In this document: positions 29,422 through 38,068 of the stretch, in pieces | How the letters are laid out: each line of letters starts with the position of its first letter | How positions within the stretch are numbered: the first letter of the stretch is position 1 | Source of the DNA: UBA1181 sp045600225 | GTDB taxonomy: Bacteria; Bacteroidota; Bacteroidia; Bacteroidales; Paludibacteraceae | Direction: 5' to 3' | Assembly (NCBI GenBank): GCA_045600225.1 | Contig: JAZRXL010000004.1 | Location: forward strand, 1 to 64,000 | Length of the DNA stretch: 64,000 bases | Program-made: the position numbers and the translations under genes | The notes under the pieces: model-generated | What the model saw: only the letters and a program-made list of their open reading frames with translations | The model's database searches: none | What the model was told of the DNA's origin: nothing

Positions 29422-30664
29422 TCACTTTTTCCAAGAGTGTATTTTGAACTTTTTGTCAAAATTCAACGCGATGGTGGCTGCATAATCTATGTTCTTCTCA
29501 TCCAAGTCGTAATAGGCTTGAAATGAAACGCCGAATATACTATTCAAGTAATAATAAGCATTGAATGTCAGCATGTGCCTGTATCTACGCTCGAAAGAGT
29601 CGTCGAAATAGCTTCTCGATTGGAAGTGATAACTACCTCTGCCAGAAATGAATCCGTCGCCATACCAATAGCCGACACCTCCTCCGAAAGAGTTGAGGTT
29701 GTTGTGTCTTTTGCCAATTCGCCCTCCTCCTAATGTGATATTGGGATAGATGCCCCAACCATCCTTAAAGTGGGTATGGATGTGCTCTTCGTTGGAACGG
29801 TTTGAAAATCCGTAGAAAGGAATCTCCACATCATAATATAATTTATTCCGACCAATGTATTTTAGGGCAATAGAAAAATTCGCCAACGTCTCTATACAGG
29901 TGTCTTCCACTGCATCAATCTGCCCGCCTCGGTGATTCATCATCAGATTGAGGGGAATCTCTAATCTATGGTTGCTGTTATCATATACTTGAAAGCGATT
30001 ACTCCATCCAAAAGTGAATTTTTCTTGCCAAGGGGAACCGACGACAATGAAATCCTCCCAGTTGCACCACATTTCAGTCTTCCAATGGTTGGTGTGGGCA
30101 AATATTTGTAAACCATCCTCTTTGTGTGCGTAAAAACGACGGTCGTAGTCATACATTGGTTGATCCAACCCATGGCCAAGGTTGGTGAGCGTTCCTCCGA
30201 TGATGGTTATGTTTTGGATAGGACTGTATCGAATAGAGACGATGGGTGAGATGCCTCTGATTTTTTTATGATCGCCCGCTATGCCCATAAGGTCTATACC
30301 TGCACTGACAGATAGGTGCTCGTTATGTCGGTAGGTGAGTGTTGGTTTCAGGAAAAATCCCAAGGCTGTGTAGCCCTTGGTGTAAGGTAAAAAAAAACTC
30401 CGCATCACGGACAAAGGTCTCAACATTGGGAGAGATGTAAAGCGTTTTGTCTTCTTCGCAACTGTGATATTTCCTTGAACTACCATCCGGACAAGTCGCA
30501 TAGCCACAATGAAGTTTATAATCTTGATGATTAGGATCGACTATTACTAGATTCGAACACGATCTTCTTCCATACTCCTCCTGCTCGTACAAGGATCTGA
30601 TACCAGCAAAAGAGGGTGCCATGGAGAGTAATAAAAGGGGAAATATCAAAAAACGAAGTTTCAT
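29422..30664 (-). pseudogene. Frameshifted outer-membrane barrel gene of the adhesin cluster
   Basis: Two frames together make one protein of about 410 residues. The 5' part (from ATG 30664) has a signal peptide (MKLRFLIFPLLLLSMAPSFAG) and reads to '...VETFVRDAEFF'. The 3' part continues 'LPYTKGYTALGFFLKPTLTY' and runs as barrel-like strands to 29422, ending FKIHSWKK. The join lies in a run of nine A on the plus strand (30389-30397, T9 on the coding strand). With eight, the reading is continuous; with nine, the 5' frame runs out about 20 codons later. I do not recognise the family. The strand pattern and position suggest an outer-membrane component acting with the OmpA and PorP/SprF proteins. 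The shift could be an assembly error, a true null or a phase-variable tract. Confidence 0.75.
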
Positions 30665-30681
30665 AGATGATAAAATAAAAA

Positions 30682-30714
30682 AAGCGCTGAAATGCCCTGC
30701 GCATTCCAACGCTT
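30682..30714 (-). terminator. Strong rho-independent terminator after proS
   Basis: On the minus strand AAGCGTTGGAATGC (30714-30701) pairs with GCATTTCAGCGCTT (30695-30682) over 14 bp including two G-U pairs, with a 5-nt loop. It is followed by a T-rich run TTTTTATTTTA. It lies 14 nt past the proS stop and 17 nt before the start codon of the barrel gene. Confidence 0.85.
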
Positions 30715-30728
30715 CGTATGATTTCTGG

Positions 30729-32210
30729 TTAGTATGATCTTGCGAAAAGAACTCTGCACTTAGATGGCTTGCCTGTTACCATACACTTGCCTGGCTCCTT
30801 GTCGTCGCCTAGGTAGGTGTCGAACGGAACACAACGGATCGTAGCCTTTGTATCCTCCTTGATCTTCGCCTCTGTCTCTGCTGTTCCATCCCAGTGTGCC
30901 AAGATGAATCCACCCTTCTCGATCTCGGTCTTGAACTCCTCGTATGAGTCCACCTTCTTGATCATAGAGTTGCGGTAGTTCAATGCCTTTTGGAAGATGT
31001 TCTTTTGGATCTCATCCAACAAGCTCTTTACGTACTCCTCGATACCGTCCATGGAGACATTCTCCTTGGTCAACGTATCACGGCGAGCTACTTCGATGGT
31101 ATTGTTCTCGAAGTCACGAGGACCAACAGTCAAACGTACTGGTACACCCTTCAACTCATACTCGGCAAACTTCCATCCTGGAGTTTTTGCATCGTCTGAA
31201 TCGTACTTCACGGAGATGCCCAAAGCCTTCAACTTACCGATCATCTCGTCGATTTTAGCCTTCATCTCGTCGGTCAACTTCTTGTAGGCGATAGGAATGA
31301 TCACCACTTGGATAGGTGCCAAGTTTGGTGGCAACACCAATCCGTTGTCGTCAGAGTGAGTCATGATCAAAGCACCCATCAAACGAGTAGATACACCCCA
31401 AGAGGTAGCCCATACATAATCCAACTTACCTTCACGAGTTTGATATTGGACATCGAATGCCTTTGCGAAATTTTGTCCCAAGAAGTGTGATGTTCCTGAT
31501 TGAAGTGCCTTACCGTCTTGCATCAAAGCCTCGATAGTGTAAGTATCCACAGCTCCTGCGAATCGCTCTGTCTCTGACTTCACACCCTTGATCACTGGCA
31601 CTGCCATAAAGTTCTCTACGAAGTCTCCATAGACATTCAACATCTTTTGTGCCTCTGCCTCTGCTTCTTGATAGGTCTCATGAGCAGTGTGTCCCTCTTG
31701 CCACAAGAACTCTGCGGTACGAAGGAACAAGCGAGTACGCATCTCCCAACGAACGACGTTTGCCCATTGGTTGCAAAGAATAGGGAGATCACGATAAGAT
31801 TGAATCCAGTTCTTATAGGTATTCCAAATGATAGTCTCTGAGGTTGGACGAACGATCAACTCCTCTTCCAACTTAGCCTCTGGATCAACCACAACACCAC
31901 TTCCATCCGGATTGGTTTTCAAACGATAGTGAGTGACAACTGCACACTCCTTAGCAAAACCCTCTACGTGGTCTGCCTCTTTACTCAAGAAAGATTTAGG
32001 AATGAAAAGCGGGAAGTATGCGTTCACGTGACCAGTCTCCTTGAACATACGGTCCAATTCGCGTTGCATCTTCTCCCAGATTGCATAACCGTATGGTTTG
32101 ATAACCATACATCCTCTTACTGCAGAACTCTCAGCAAGATCTGCCTTGATAACCAAGTCGTTGTACCATTGTGAGTAGTCCTCACTGCGTGGTGTTAATT
32201 CTTTTGCCAT
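30729..32210 (-). CDS. proS: Prolyl-tRNA synthetase, archaeal/eukaryal type
   Basis: A 493-residue class II aminoacyl-tRNA synthetase that charges tRNA-Pro with proline. Class II motif 2 is seen as RWEMRTRLFLRTAEFLWQEGHTAHE (residues about 153-177), and the TSETIIW segment sits near residue 125. An anticodon-binding domain follows (PIQVVIIPI ... VRLTVGPRDF), and the C-terminal Zn-binding-like extension ends at RSY, a conserved terminal Tyr of this type. It is the short archaeal-style form without the editing insertion, common in Bacteroidota. A TATCTTTG promoter box lies 35-42 nt upstream, and a strong terminator follows the gene, so it is probably monocistronic. Confidence 0.97.
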   Translation of the reverse strand: MAKELTPRSEDYSQWYNDLVIKADLAESSAVRGCMVIKPYGYAIWEKMQRELDRMFKETGHVNAYFPLFIPKSFLSKEADHVEGFAKECAVVTHYRLKTNPDGSGVVVDPEAKLEEELIVRPTSETIIWNTYKNWIQSYRDLPILCNQWANVVRWEMRTRLFLRTAEFLWQEGHTAHETYQEAEAEAQKMLNVYGDFVENFMAVPVIKGVKSETERFAGAVDTYTIEALMQDGKALQSGTSHFLGQNFAKAFDVQYQTREGKLDYVWATSWGVSTRLMGALIMTHSDDNGLVLPPNLAPIQVVIIPIAYKKLTDEMKAKIDEMIGKLKALGISVKYDSDDAKTPGWKFAEYELKGVPVRLTVGPRDFENNTIEVARRDTLTKENVSMDGIEEYVKSLLDEIQKNIFQKALNYRNSMIKKVDSYEEFKTEIEKGGFILAHWDGTAETEAKIKEDTKATIRCVPFDTYLGDDKEPGKCMVTGKPSKCRVLFARSY

Positions 32211-32244
32211 TTTATGTCTATGAATGTTATTTCCAAATTATTTG

Positions 32245-32252
32245 CAAAGATA
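32245..32252 (-). promoter_or_regulatory. Probable proS promoter (-7 box)
   Basis: On the minus strand TATCTTTG matches the Bacteroidota -7 consensus TAnnTTTG exactly. A T-rich TTTTC element about 20 nt upstream (near 32274-32278) could be the -33 box but is imperfect. Distance to the proS ATG is about 35 nt. Confidence 0.55.
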
Positions 32253-32417
32253 AGAAATAGAATTCATATATCGGAAAAGATTGTGCTCTTTACGGAGTGG
32301 AGGTGTGGTAACTTTTTCTGATTTGGAATGTTTAAAAACATACAATGATAATGTTGGGTATACATTCTGTTTTTTCGGATATAATTTGCACCTTTGCGGA
32401 AACGAAAAATATTTGTT

Positions 32418-32696
32418 ATGCTAACATTAGAAGTAACCTATAGACTCCATCCCGGTATGCGAGATCTATTTATGCAAGAGATTGAAAATTTACAAATTGC
32501 AGAAAAATCACAACAAGAAGCGGGCAACCATCAATATGAATATGTTTTGCCTGTAGACGAACCTGATACTGTCTATCTTTTTGAGATATGGGACTCTGAA
32601 GAGGTACAGAAGAAACACATGGAGACTGCGCACTTTGCTCATCTGGGGGATTTGAAAAAAAAGTATGTCTCTGATGTTCAAATCATTAAAAAGTAG
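32418..32696 (+). CDS. Putative quinol monooxygenase (ABM-fold, YgiN-like)
   Basis: A small protein of 92 residues with the antibiotic-biosynthesis-monooxygenase fold signature: an N-terminal MLTLEVTYRLHPG strand, a central helix, then 'YLFEIWDSEEVQKKHMETAHF' resembling the family's core motif (E-x-W ... H ... H-F), and a final strand. Members are dimeric ferredoxin-like proteins; some are quinol monooxygenases and many have no known substrate. I chose ATG 32418 over an upstream in-frame TTG (32394) because it starts directly at the first strand. A TATAATTTG box at 32380-32388 may be the promoter, though its spacing is not ideal. The next gene starts 8 nt downstream. Confidence 0.8.
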   Translation: MLTLEVTYRLHPGMRDLFMQEIENLQIAEKSQQEAGNHQYEYVLPVDEPDTVYLFEIWDSEEVQKKHMETAHFAHLGDLKKKYVSDVQIIKK

Positions 32697-32704
32697 TGTA
32701 TCTA

Positions 32705-33478
32705 ATGAATCATCTTAATCTATACGTTGATTGGAATCCTTGGCATGGTTGTACAAAGATTAGTACAGGATGCAAGTATTGCTATGTTTATCGACAGGAT
32801 GAGATGTATGGTAGTACAACAGCTAGTAGTGAGTGTAGAAAAACGCTGGCGTTCAACCTTCCTTTAAAAAGAAAGCGTGATAAGAGTTTTAAGATAGAAT
32901 CAGGAACGCTTGTTTTTACTTGTTTTACGTCCGATTTTCTTCTTAAAGATGCTGATGAGTGGAGGCCTGAGTGTTGGGAGATGATAAAGACGCGTAATGA
33001 TTGTTGGTTCTATTTCTTTACGAAAAGGATTGATCGTTTTATGGATTGTATTCCTCTTGATTGGAAGGATGGATATGATAATGTGATGGTGGGTTGCACT
33101 GTGGAAAATCAAGCTATGGCAGACTATCGTCTTCCTATCTTTTTGTCGCTTCCTATTAAGCATAAGTTTATTACGGTCGCTCCTTTGCTAGAGAGGATTG
33201 ATCTTTCAAAGTATCTTGATGCATCTATAAAGGAGGTATCGATAGGTGGTGAGTCGGGTCTCTATGCGCGCCCATGTGATTATGATTGGATCTTGGACAT
33301 AAGAGAACAATGCGTGCGAAAAAATATTCCTTTTCGTTTTCATCAGACGGGAGCCCACTTTATTAAGGATGGCAAAATGTATAGAATACGTAGAGAATAT
33401 CAGCAGACACAAGCAAGTAAGGCTGATGTCGATTTTCGTATTGATGATTATTCCAGACCAGAGACAGCCTCAGAATGA
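32705..33478 (+). CDS. DUF5131 family protein (phage Gp37/Gp68-like, radical-SAM-like Cys motif)
   Basis: A protein of 257 residues that opens with the family hallmark 'VDWNPWHGCTKISTGCKYCYV'. The Cys pattern is C-x6-C-x2-C, which suggests an iron-sulfur cluster and a relation to radical SAM enzymes. Further family features are 'FTCFTSDFLL', 'WFYFFTKRIDRF', 'GCTVENQ' and 'SIGGESGLYARPCDYDWILDIREQC'. The family was named from phage proteins but is widespread on chromosomes. Its substrate is unknown to me. I chose ATG 32705; a GTG nine bases earlier would overlap the previous gene. It is probably co-transcribed with the ABM-fold gene 8 nt upstream. A bidirectional terminator follows at 33496-33533. 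Confidence 0.85.
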   Translation: MNHLNLYVDWNPWHGCTKISTGCKYCYVYRQDEMYGSTTASSECRKTLAFNLPLKRKRDKSFKIESGTLVFTCFTSDFLLKDADEWRPECWEMIKTRNDCWFYFFTKRIDRFMDCIPLDWKDGYDNVMVGCTVENQAMADYRLPIFLSLPIKHKFITVAPLLERIDLSKYLDASIKEVSIGGESGLYARPCDYDWILDIREQCVRKNIPFRFHQTGAHFIKDGKMYRIRREYQQTQASKADVDFRIDDYSRPETASE

Positions 33479-33495
33479 TAATGTATTGAATAACG

Positions 33496-33533
33496 AAGGA
33501 GGGGTGCACTACAACTATAATGCACCCCTCCTT
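33496..33533. terminator. Bidirectional terminator between convergent genes
   Basis: A perfect 13-bp stem, AAGGAGGGGTGCA (33496-33508) with TGCACCCCTCCTT (33521-33533), has a 12-nt loop and T/A-rich sequence on either side. It sits between the DUF5131 gene (plus) and the mazG end of the purT-lysC-lysA operon (minus) and can serve both. Confidence 0.88.
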
Positions 33534-33561
33534 TTATGCTTTTTGTTTAGCTCTTCTTAGT

Positions 33562-34359
33562 TTAATGAACCTTCTCTCTCTCTTTCTTCTTAGCTTCATT
33601 CCAATATTGGTCCATCTCTTCAAGCGTCATGTCTTTTAGATCCTTACCTTCTTGGATGGATTTCTGCTCCACATAGTTAAATCGACGGATGAATTTCTGA
33701 TTGCATTTCTCAAGTGCATTTTCAGGATTGATCTTGTAGAGTCTAGCAGCATTGATCATGCTGAATAGTAGATCGCCAAACTCTTCCTCCATCTTTTCTG
33801 CATCGAGCTTTTTGACCTCCACTTGTAGTTCATCGAACTCTTCTTTCACCTTGTCCCAAACTTGCTCTTTGTCTTGCCAGTCGAAACCGACATTGCGAGC
33901 TTTGTCTTGAATGCGATAGGACTTGATAAGAGCGGGTAGGGCATCGGGCACGCCAGAAAGAACGGTCTTGTTGCCATCTTTTTCTTTGCGTTTGATTTGC
34001 TCCCAAGTTTGTTCAACCTCTCCAGCATTTTTTGCAGCACCTTCGCCGAAAACATGAGGGTGTCTGAATATAAGTTTGTCGCATAGTGAGTTGCATACAT
34101 CTGCAATGTCGAAATCATCAGTCTCTGATGCAATTTTAGAGTAGAATACGATATGAAGTAAGACGTCACCTAACTCTTTCTTGATCTCCTTCTTGTCACT
34201 TTTCATAATGGCATCGCATAGTTCGTAGGCCTCCTCTATGGTATTTGCACGAAGAGATTCAAAGGTTTGCTTCTTATCCCATGGACACTTCAGTCGAAGC
34301 TCATCCATAATGTCTAATAGACGATTAAATGCGTTTAGCTTGTCTTCTTTCGTATTCAT
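33562..34359 (-). CDS. mazG: Nucleoside triphosphate pyrophosphohydrolase MazG
   Basis: A 265-residue protein with two MazG domains. The first has the metal-binding pattern EEAYELCDAI with KELGDVLLHIVFYSKIA. The second has EEFDELQVEVKKL with EEEFGDLLFSMINAARLY. Such enzymes hydrolyse NTPs or dNTPs to the monophosphate and pyrophosphate, clearing non-canonical nucleotides or tuning stress nucleotides. Length and the PWDKKQTFESLR start match the full-length bacterial type. It is the last gene of the operon, 18 bp after the glycosyltransferase, and is followed by the 33496-33533 terminator. Confidence 0.95.
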   Translation of the reverse strand: MNTKEDKLNAFNRLLDIMDELRLKCPWDKKQTFESLRANTIEEAYELCDAIMKSDKKEIKKELGDVLLHIVFYSKIASETDDFDIADVCNSLCDKLIFRHPHVFGEGAAKNAGEVEQTWEQIKRKEKDGNKTVLSGVPDALPALIKSYRIQDKARNVGFDWQDKEQVWDKVKEEFDELQVEVKKLDAEKMEEEFGDLLFSMINAARLYKINPENALEKCNQKFIRRFNYVEQKSIQEGKDLKDMTLEEMDQYWNEAKKKEREKVH

Positions 34360-34377
34360 AATGATCTTATTTGCTGA

Positions 34378-35565
34378 TTATCCCCAAATATTATTACTTT
34401 TATTGCCAATCTTTCCAAAGGTTAGGGTGTACAGGGAAATGAGAGGCAAAAGGATATCTAAAATAGGAATAAGGAAAAAGAAAGGTTTCTCTTCTAAAAT
34501 GGCTGCACTCTTTCGTATGATATTCACCTGAGTGATGTATCTGAATAGGAAAAGAATGGCATTTGCACCTGCAAGAATCCACTCTTGTTTTACCAAGTAA
34601 AACACCAAAAGGACGGTGAAAGTGATATAGAACAAGAACCTGCTGATGTTTTCAATAGAGATACTTGTCTGTATGCTTTTCTTGTAATTGCTTAATGTCT
34701 TTAACGATAGTTCTTTTTGGTACAGGAATGACTTTAATGTTTCCTCTCTATGGGAGATTGTATGTGTAGAAGGTCTAAACTCAACCTTTACATTGTTTTC
34801 TGTTGCAATCTCTTGGATGAATAAATCGTCATCACCCAATTCTAAATTCAAGTTAGATGAGAATCCTTTGTTCTTAAAGAATAGATCCTTTTTGTAGCTT
34901 AGGTTCTTTGAGGTGCCTTTGTAGGCTCTGCCATTAAGGGCAAATCCAAAATGTCTCATCGCAGAGGTGATGGAATCGTAGCGAATGATCTTCCCCAATA
35001 GATTGTTTTCTCCTGCTGTCTTGCTGTATCCCAACACTATGCCAGTATCTCCTTCGTAGTTTAACATCATTCCGCTAAGCCAATCCTTTCCAACAGGCTC
35101 GCAGTCTGCATCCAAAAGCACTAAATGATCGTATTTGGCGGCCTTAATACCAACGGTCAAGCACATCTTCTTCCTACTTATGTATTTGGCATCCATAGGC
35201 AAGAAGGTATGGTATAGATGAGAATATTGCTTGTCTAATCTTTCTAATAGTTCGCTACTTTGGTCTGTAGAACCATCATTGACAACAATAACCTCATATT
35301 TGGAATATCTTTGTTCCAAAACGGAAGGGAGAAATTTTTCAAGGTTCTCTGCCTCATTTTGTGCGCAGATGATCACAGAGACTGGAATGTCCTTGTTGTT
35401 TCCTTGCACATTATTGCTTTGAATCTTTTTGTTGTATCGGATAATTTTATTGTAATACCTGAAATAGTAATACATCTGAACGATTAGGATTACCAATAGT
35501 AATCCTAATGCGATCAGGTATTCTTTAGGCACTTCCTTTAGTAAGTGATCTATGTAAGGTTCCAT
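34378..35565 (-). CDS. Membrane-anchored family 2 glycosyltransferase
   Basis: A 395-residue protein with an N-terminal transmembrane segment (about 18-38), a GT-A catalytic domain and two or three C-terminal transmembrane helices. Family 2 motifs are PVSVIICAQNEAENL at the nucleotide-binding start, VIVVNDGSTDQS, and the metal-binding DADCEP. It should transfer a sugar from a nucleotide donor to a lipid or glycan at the inner face of the membrane; donor and acceptor cannot be told from sequence. It is packed between lysA (6 bp gap) and mazG (18 bp gap), which does not reveal its pathway. Confidence 0.88.
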   Translation of the reverse strand: MEPYIDHLLKEVPKEYLIALGLLLVILIVQMYYYFRYYNKIIRYNKKIQSNNVQGNNKDIPVSVIICAQNEAENLEKFLPSVLEQRYSKYEVIVVNDGSTDQSSELLERLDKQYSHLYHTFLPMDAKYISRKKMCLTVGIKAAKYDHLVLLDADCEPVGKDWLSGMMLNYEGDTGIVLGYSKTAGENNLLGKIIRYDSITSAMRHFGFALNGRAYKGTSKNLSYKKDLFFKNKGFSSNLNLELGDDDLFIQEIATENNVKVEFRPSTHTISHREETLKSFLYQKELSLKTLSNYKKSIQTSISIENISRFLFYITFTVLLVFYLVKQEWILAGANAILFLFRYITQVNIIRKSAAILEEKPFFFLIPILDILLPLISLYTLTFGKIGNKSNNIWG

Positions 35566-35571
35566 TATTTT

Positions 35572-36729
35572 TTATAGTTCAGTTGAAAGATATCCTTGAG
35601 GTAATCTTCTTAGGTTGTAGTTGGACGCCATAATCTCACCATAGGCTCCAGCAGAACGAATAGCCAAATAGTCACCTCTTTGAGTTTTGTTTAGTTCAAC
35701 ATCTTTGTCAAATACGTCGGAAGACTCGCAGATAGGACCAACAACATCATATTTTTCCTCTGCCAAATCAGAACTGATGTTTTCAATTCTGTGGTATGCG
35801 TCATAAAGAGCTGGCCTGATAAGATCTGTCATTCCGGCATCCACAATGGCAAATTGTTTGTTGACACCTTGTTTTACGTATGTTACTTTGGTAATCAAAC
35901 TTCCGCATTGTGCAACAAGAGAGCGGCCTGGCTCGCAGTGTAATCTTTGTCCTGGTCTCAATTTCAAATATTTAGCAAATGTCTTAAAGTATGATTCGAA
36001 ATCTGCTACTGGAATATGATTAGGGTGTTCGTAGTTAATACCCAATCCGCCACCAACATTGATGTTCTCGATCTTTACTCCCCAAGATTCGAACTCCTCT
36101 TGGAGTTCATTGATTCTAACACACAAGCTTTCAAATGCGTTTAGGTCTGTAATCTGAGAACCTATGTGGAAATGAAGTCCAATAAGCTTCAAGTTAGAAG
36201 ATTTTTCGATAAGATCGCAAACAAATTTTAGGTCCTCCATATTGAAACCAAACTTGTTCTCGTTCAAACCAGTTGTGATCTTCTTATGAGTATGTGCATC
36301 GATGTTTGGATTGACTCGCAACTCAATATTGGCAACTTTACCTTTTGCCTTAGCCAATTCGTTGATAACCTCCAATTCTGGAATAGACTCTGCATTGAAG
36401 CAGAATATGTTGTGGTCTAAAGCTAGGTTGATTTCTTTATCGGTTTTTCCTACTCCTGCAAAAACGATTTTGTTGGCAGGGAAGCCTGCTTCGATGGCAG
36501 CTTGTACCTCATTGCCACTTACACAATCAGCACCTAATCCAGCCTTTGAAATCAATGCTAATACTTTCTTGTTTGCATTGGCTTTAACAGCATAGTGTAC
36601 TTCAAATTTGTGCTCAGAAGAACTTTTGACAACAGTATCTAATGTTTTGTTTAGAAGTTCAACATCGTAATAGTAGAACGGAGTTTCTACATTCTTGAAC
36701 TTGTTGATAGGGAAATTTCCTTTTATCAT
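35572..36729 (-). CDS. lysA: Diaminopimelate decarboxylase
   Basis: A 385-residue fold-type III PLP enzyme that makes L-lysine from meso-diaminopimelate, the last step of lysine synthesis. Seen: the PLP-lysine segment HYAVKANANKKVL near residue 50, GLHFHIGSQI, the glycine-rich NVGGGLGINY, CEPGRSLVAQCG, and the CESSDVF motif that supplies the catalytic Cys from the partner subunit. Length is normal. It follows lysC by 14 bp in the same operon, a sensible pairing of an early and the final step of one pathway. Confidence 0.96.
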   Translation of the reverse strand: MIKGNFPINKFKNVETPFYYYDVELLNKTLDTVVKSSSEHKFEVHYAVKANANKKVLALISKAGLGADCVSGNEVQAAIEAGFPANKIVFAGVGKTDKEINLALDHNIFCFNAESIPELEVINELAKAKGKVANIELRVNPNIDAHTHKKITTGLNENKFGFNMEDLKFVCDLIEKSSNLKLIGLHFHIGSQITDLNAFESLCVRINELQEEFESWGVKIENINVGGGLGINYEHPNHIPVADFESYFKTFAKYLKLRPGQRLHCEPGRSLVAQCGSLITKVTYVKQGVNKQFAIVDAGMTDLIRPALYDAYHRIENISSDLAEEKYDVVGPICESSDVFDKDVELNKTQRGDYLAIRSAGAYGEIMASNYNLRRLPQGYLSTEL

Positions 36730-36743
36730 ATGTTTTGATTTTT

Positions 36744-38057
36744 TTAAAATAATTGTTTGTCTAATGCTTGTAATGCAGTAATCTTATCTCTTGTGCGGAT
36801 AAGGAAAGATATGTTGTGAGAACTTCCTCCGTAAGAAATCATACGGATTGGCATCTCTTTCAATGCAGAAAGGATGTTGGCTTGGAATCCAATATTATCT
36901 GCAGGAAGATCTCCAATAACACTGATAATAGTCATGTCCTTGTGGATAGTTACAGTTCCGAACTTCTTCAAATCATCCACAATCTCATCCAAATGTTTGT
37001 TGTTGTCGATTGTGATGGAAACTCCGATCTCGGAAGTTGTAATCATATCGATAGGTGTTTTGTAACTCTCGAATATTTCAAATATTCTACGAAGGAATCC
37101 ATGAGCAAACAACATTCTGCTCGACTTGATAAGAATTGCCGTAATGCCGTCTTTGGAAGCTACAGCCTCAATCTTGCCTGCTGCATAACTTGTAGAGATA
37201 AGAGTGCCTTTCTTGTCCTTTTGGTCAATATTTCTCAAACGCACTGGTACATTAGCCAATTTCGCAGGTAAAATGCATGTTGGATGTATAATGCGAGTTA
37301 GGAAGTAGGACAACTCTGCTGCTTCGTCAAAACTTAGTTTCTCTACGGGTTTGGCACTTGAAACAATATTCGGATTGTTGTTGAAGATACCAATTGAGTC
37401 ACTCCAAAACTCAATCTCTTCGGCTTGTATAGCAGATCCGATTAATGCAGCTGTGTAGTCGTTTCCTCCAAGTCCTAAGTGATCAACTTCGTTGTATGCG
37501 TTCTGACAAATAGCACCTTCTGTAATGAATAGGTTCTCTCCGCTTTGTTCTTCGAGAATTTGTGTTAACGCTTCCTTTATGTAGTTTACATCGGGTTCCT
37601 CATTCTTGTCTATCTTCATAAAAGATAGGGCAGAGATGTTGGAAGATTTTACTCCCTTTGAGGTTAGATATTCGCACATTAAGTATGAACACAATTGACC
37701 TCCTTGTGCAATGATTCTTTTCTCTTCAAAAAGGGTAAATATGTCTTTTGAATATTCTCTTATGGCATCAAACTTAGCAGTGATATTTTTCTTGATCTCT
37801 GCTTTTTTGTTGCTTGAGTCAAATAGGTCTTCAACCAATTGTATATATTTTTGCTCAAGGGAACTGATCAATTCTTTTGCACCATCTGGGTTCTTTTTGT
37901 ACAAATAGTCTGCAATCTCCGCAAGTTCCTCTGTGGTTCCATCCATTGCGGAAAGAACAATGATTTTTTTGCCTTCTCCTTCGCTGAATAATTTTGCAAC
38001 TTCTTGAAATTGTTTTGCAGTTGCTAATGCTGAACTTCCAAATTTAAGTACCTTCAT
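36744..38057 (-). CDS. lysC: Aspartate kinase-like protein with altered catalytic motifs
   Basis: A 437-residue monofunctional aspartokinase: an amino-acid-kinase domain (about 1-285) followed by two ACT regions (about 305-437) that would bind lysine or another effector. The family phosphorylates L-aspartate to open the lysine, threonine and methionine pathway. Several normally conserved motifs are changed here: KFGGTSV reads KFGSSAL, GGSDYTA reads GGNDYTA, WTD-x-DG reads WSDSIG, and the NDPR segment reads NNPN. The first Lys and the WSD aspartate are retained. It is placed between purT (11 bp) and lysA (14 bp). The changes may reduce activity or mark a lineage-specific variant; I cannot tell which from sequence alone. 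Confidence 0.88.
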   Translation of the reverse strand: MKVLKFGSSALATAKQFQEVAKLFSEGEGKKIIVLSAMDGTTEELAEIADYLYKKNPDGAKELISSLEQKYIQLVEDLFDSSNKKAEIKKNITAKFDAIREYSKDIFTLFEEKRIIAQGGQLCSYLMCEYLTSKGVKSSNISALSFMKIDKNEEPDVNYIKEALTQILEEQSGENLFITEGAICQNAYNEVDHLGLGGNDYTAALIGSAIQAEEIEFWSDSIGIFNNNPNIVSSAKPVEKLSFDEAAELSYFLTRIIHPTCILPAKLANVPVRLRNIDQKDKKGTLISTSYAAGKIEAVASKDGITAILIKSSRMLFAHGFLRRIFEIFESYKTPIDMITTSEIGVSITIDNNKHLDEIVDDLKKFGTVTIHKDMTIISVIGDLPADNIGFQANILSALKEMPIRMISYGGSSHNISFLIRTRDKITALQALDKQLF

Positions 38058-38068
38058 ATATAATCCTC

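Noticed and set aside
30323..30709. A separate small gene starting at TTG 30709
   Set aside because: The start lies inside the proS terminator stem; the signal peptide begins at ATG 30664 and the frame joins the downstream barrel part through the homopolymer.
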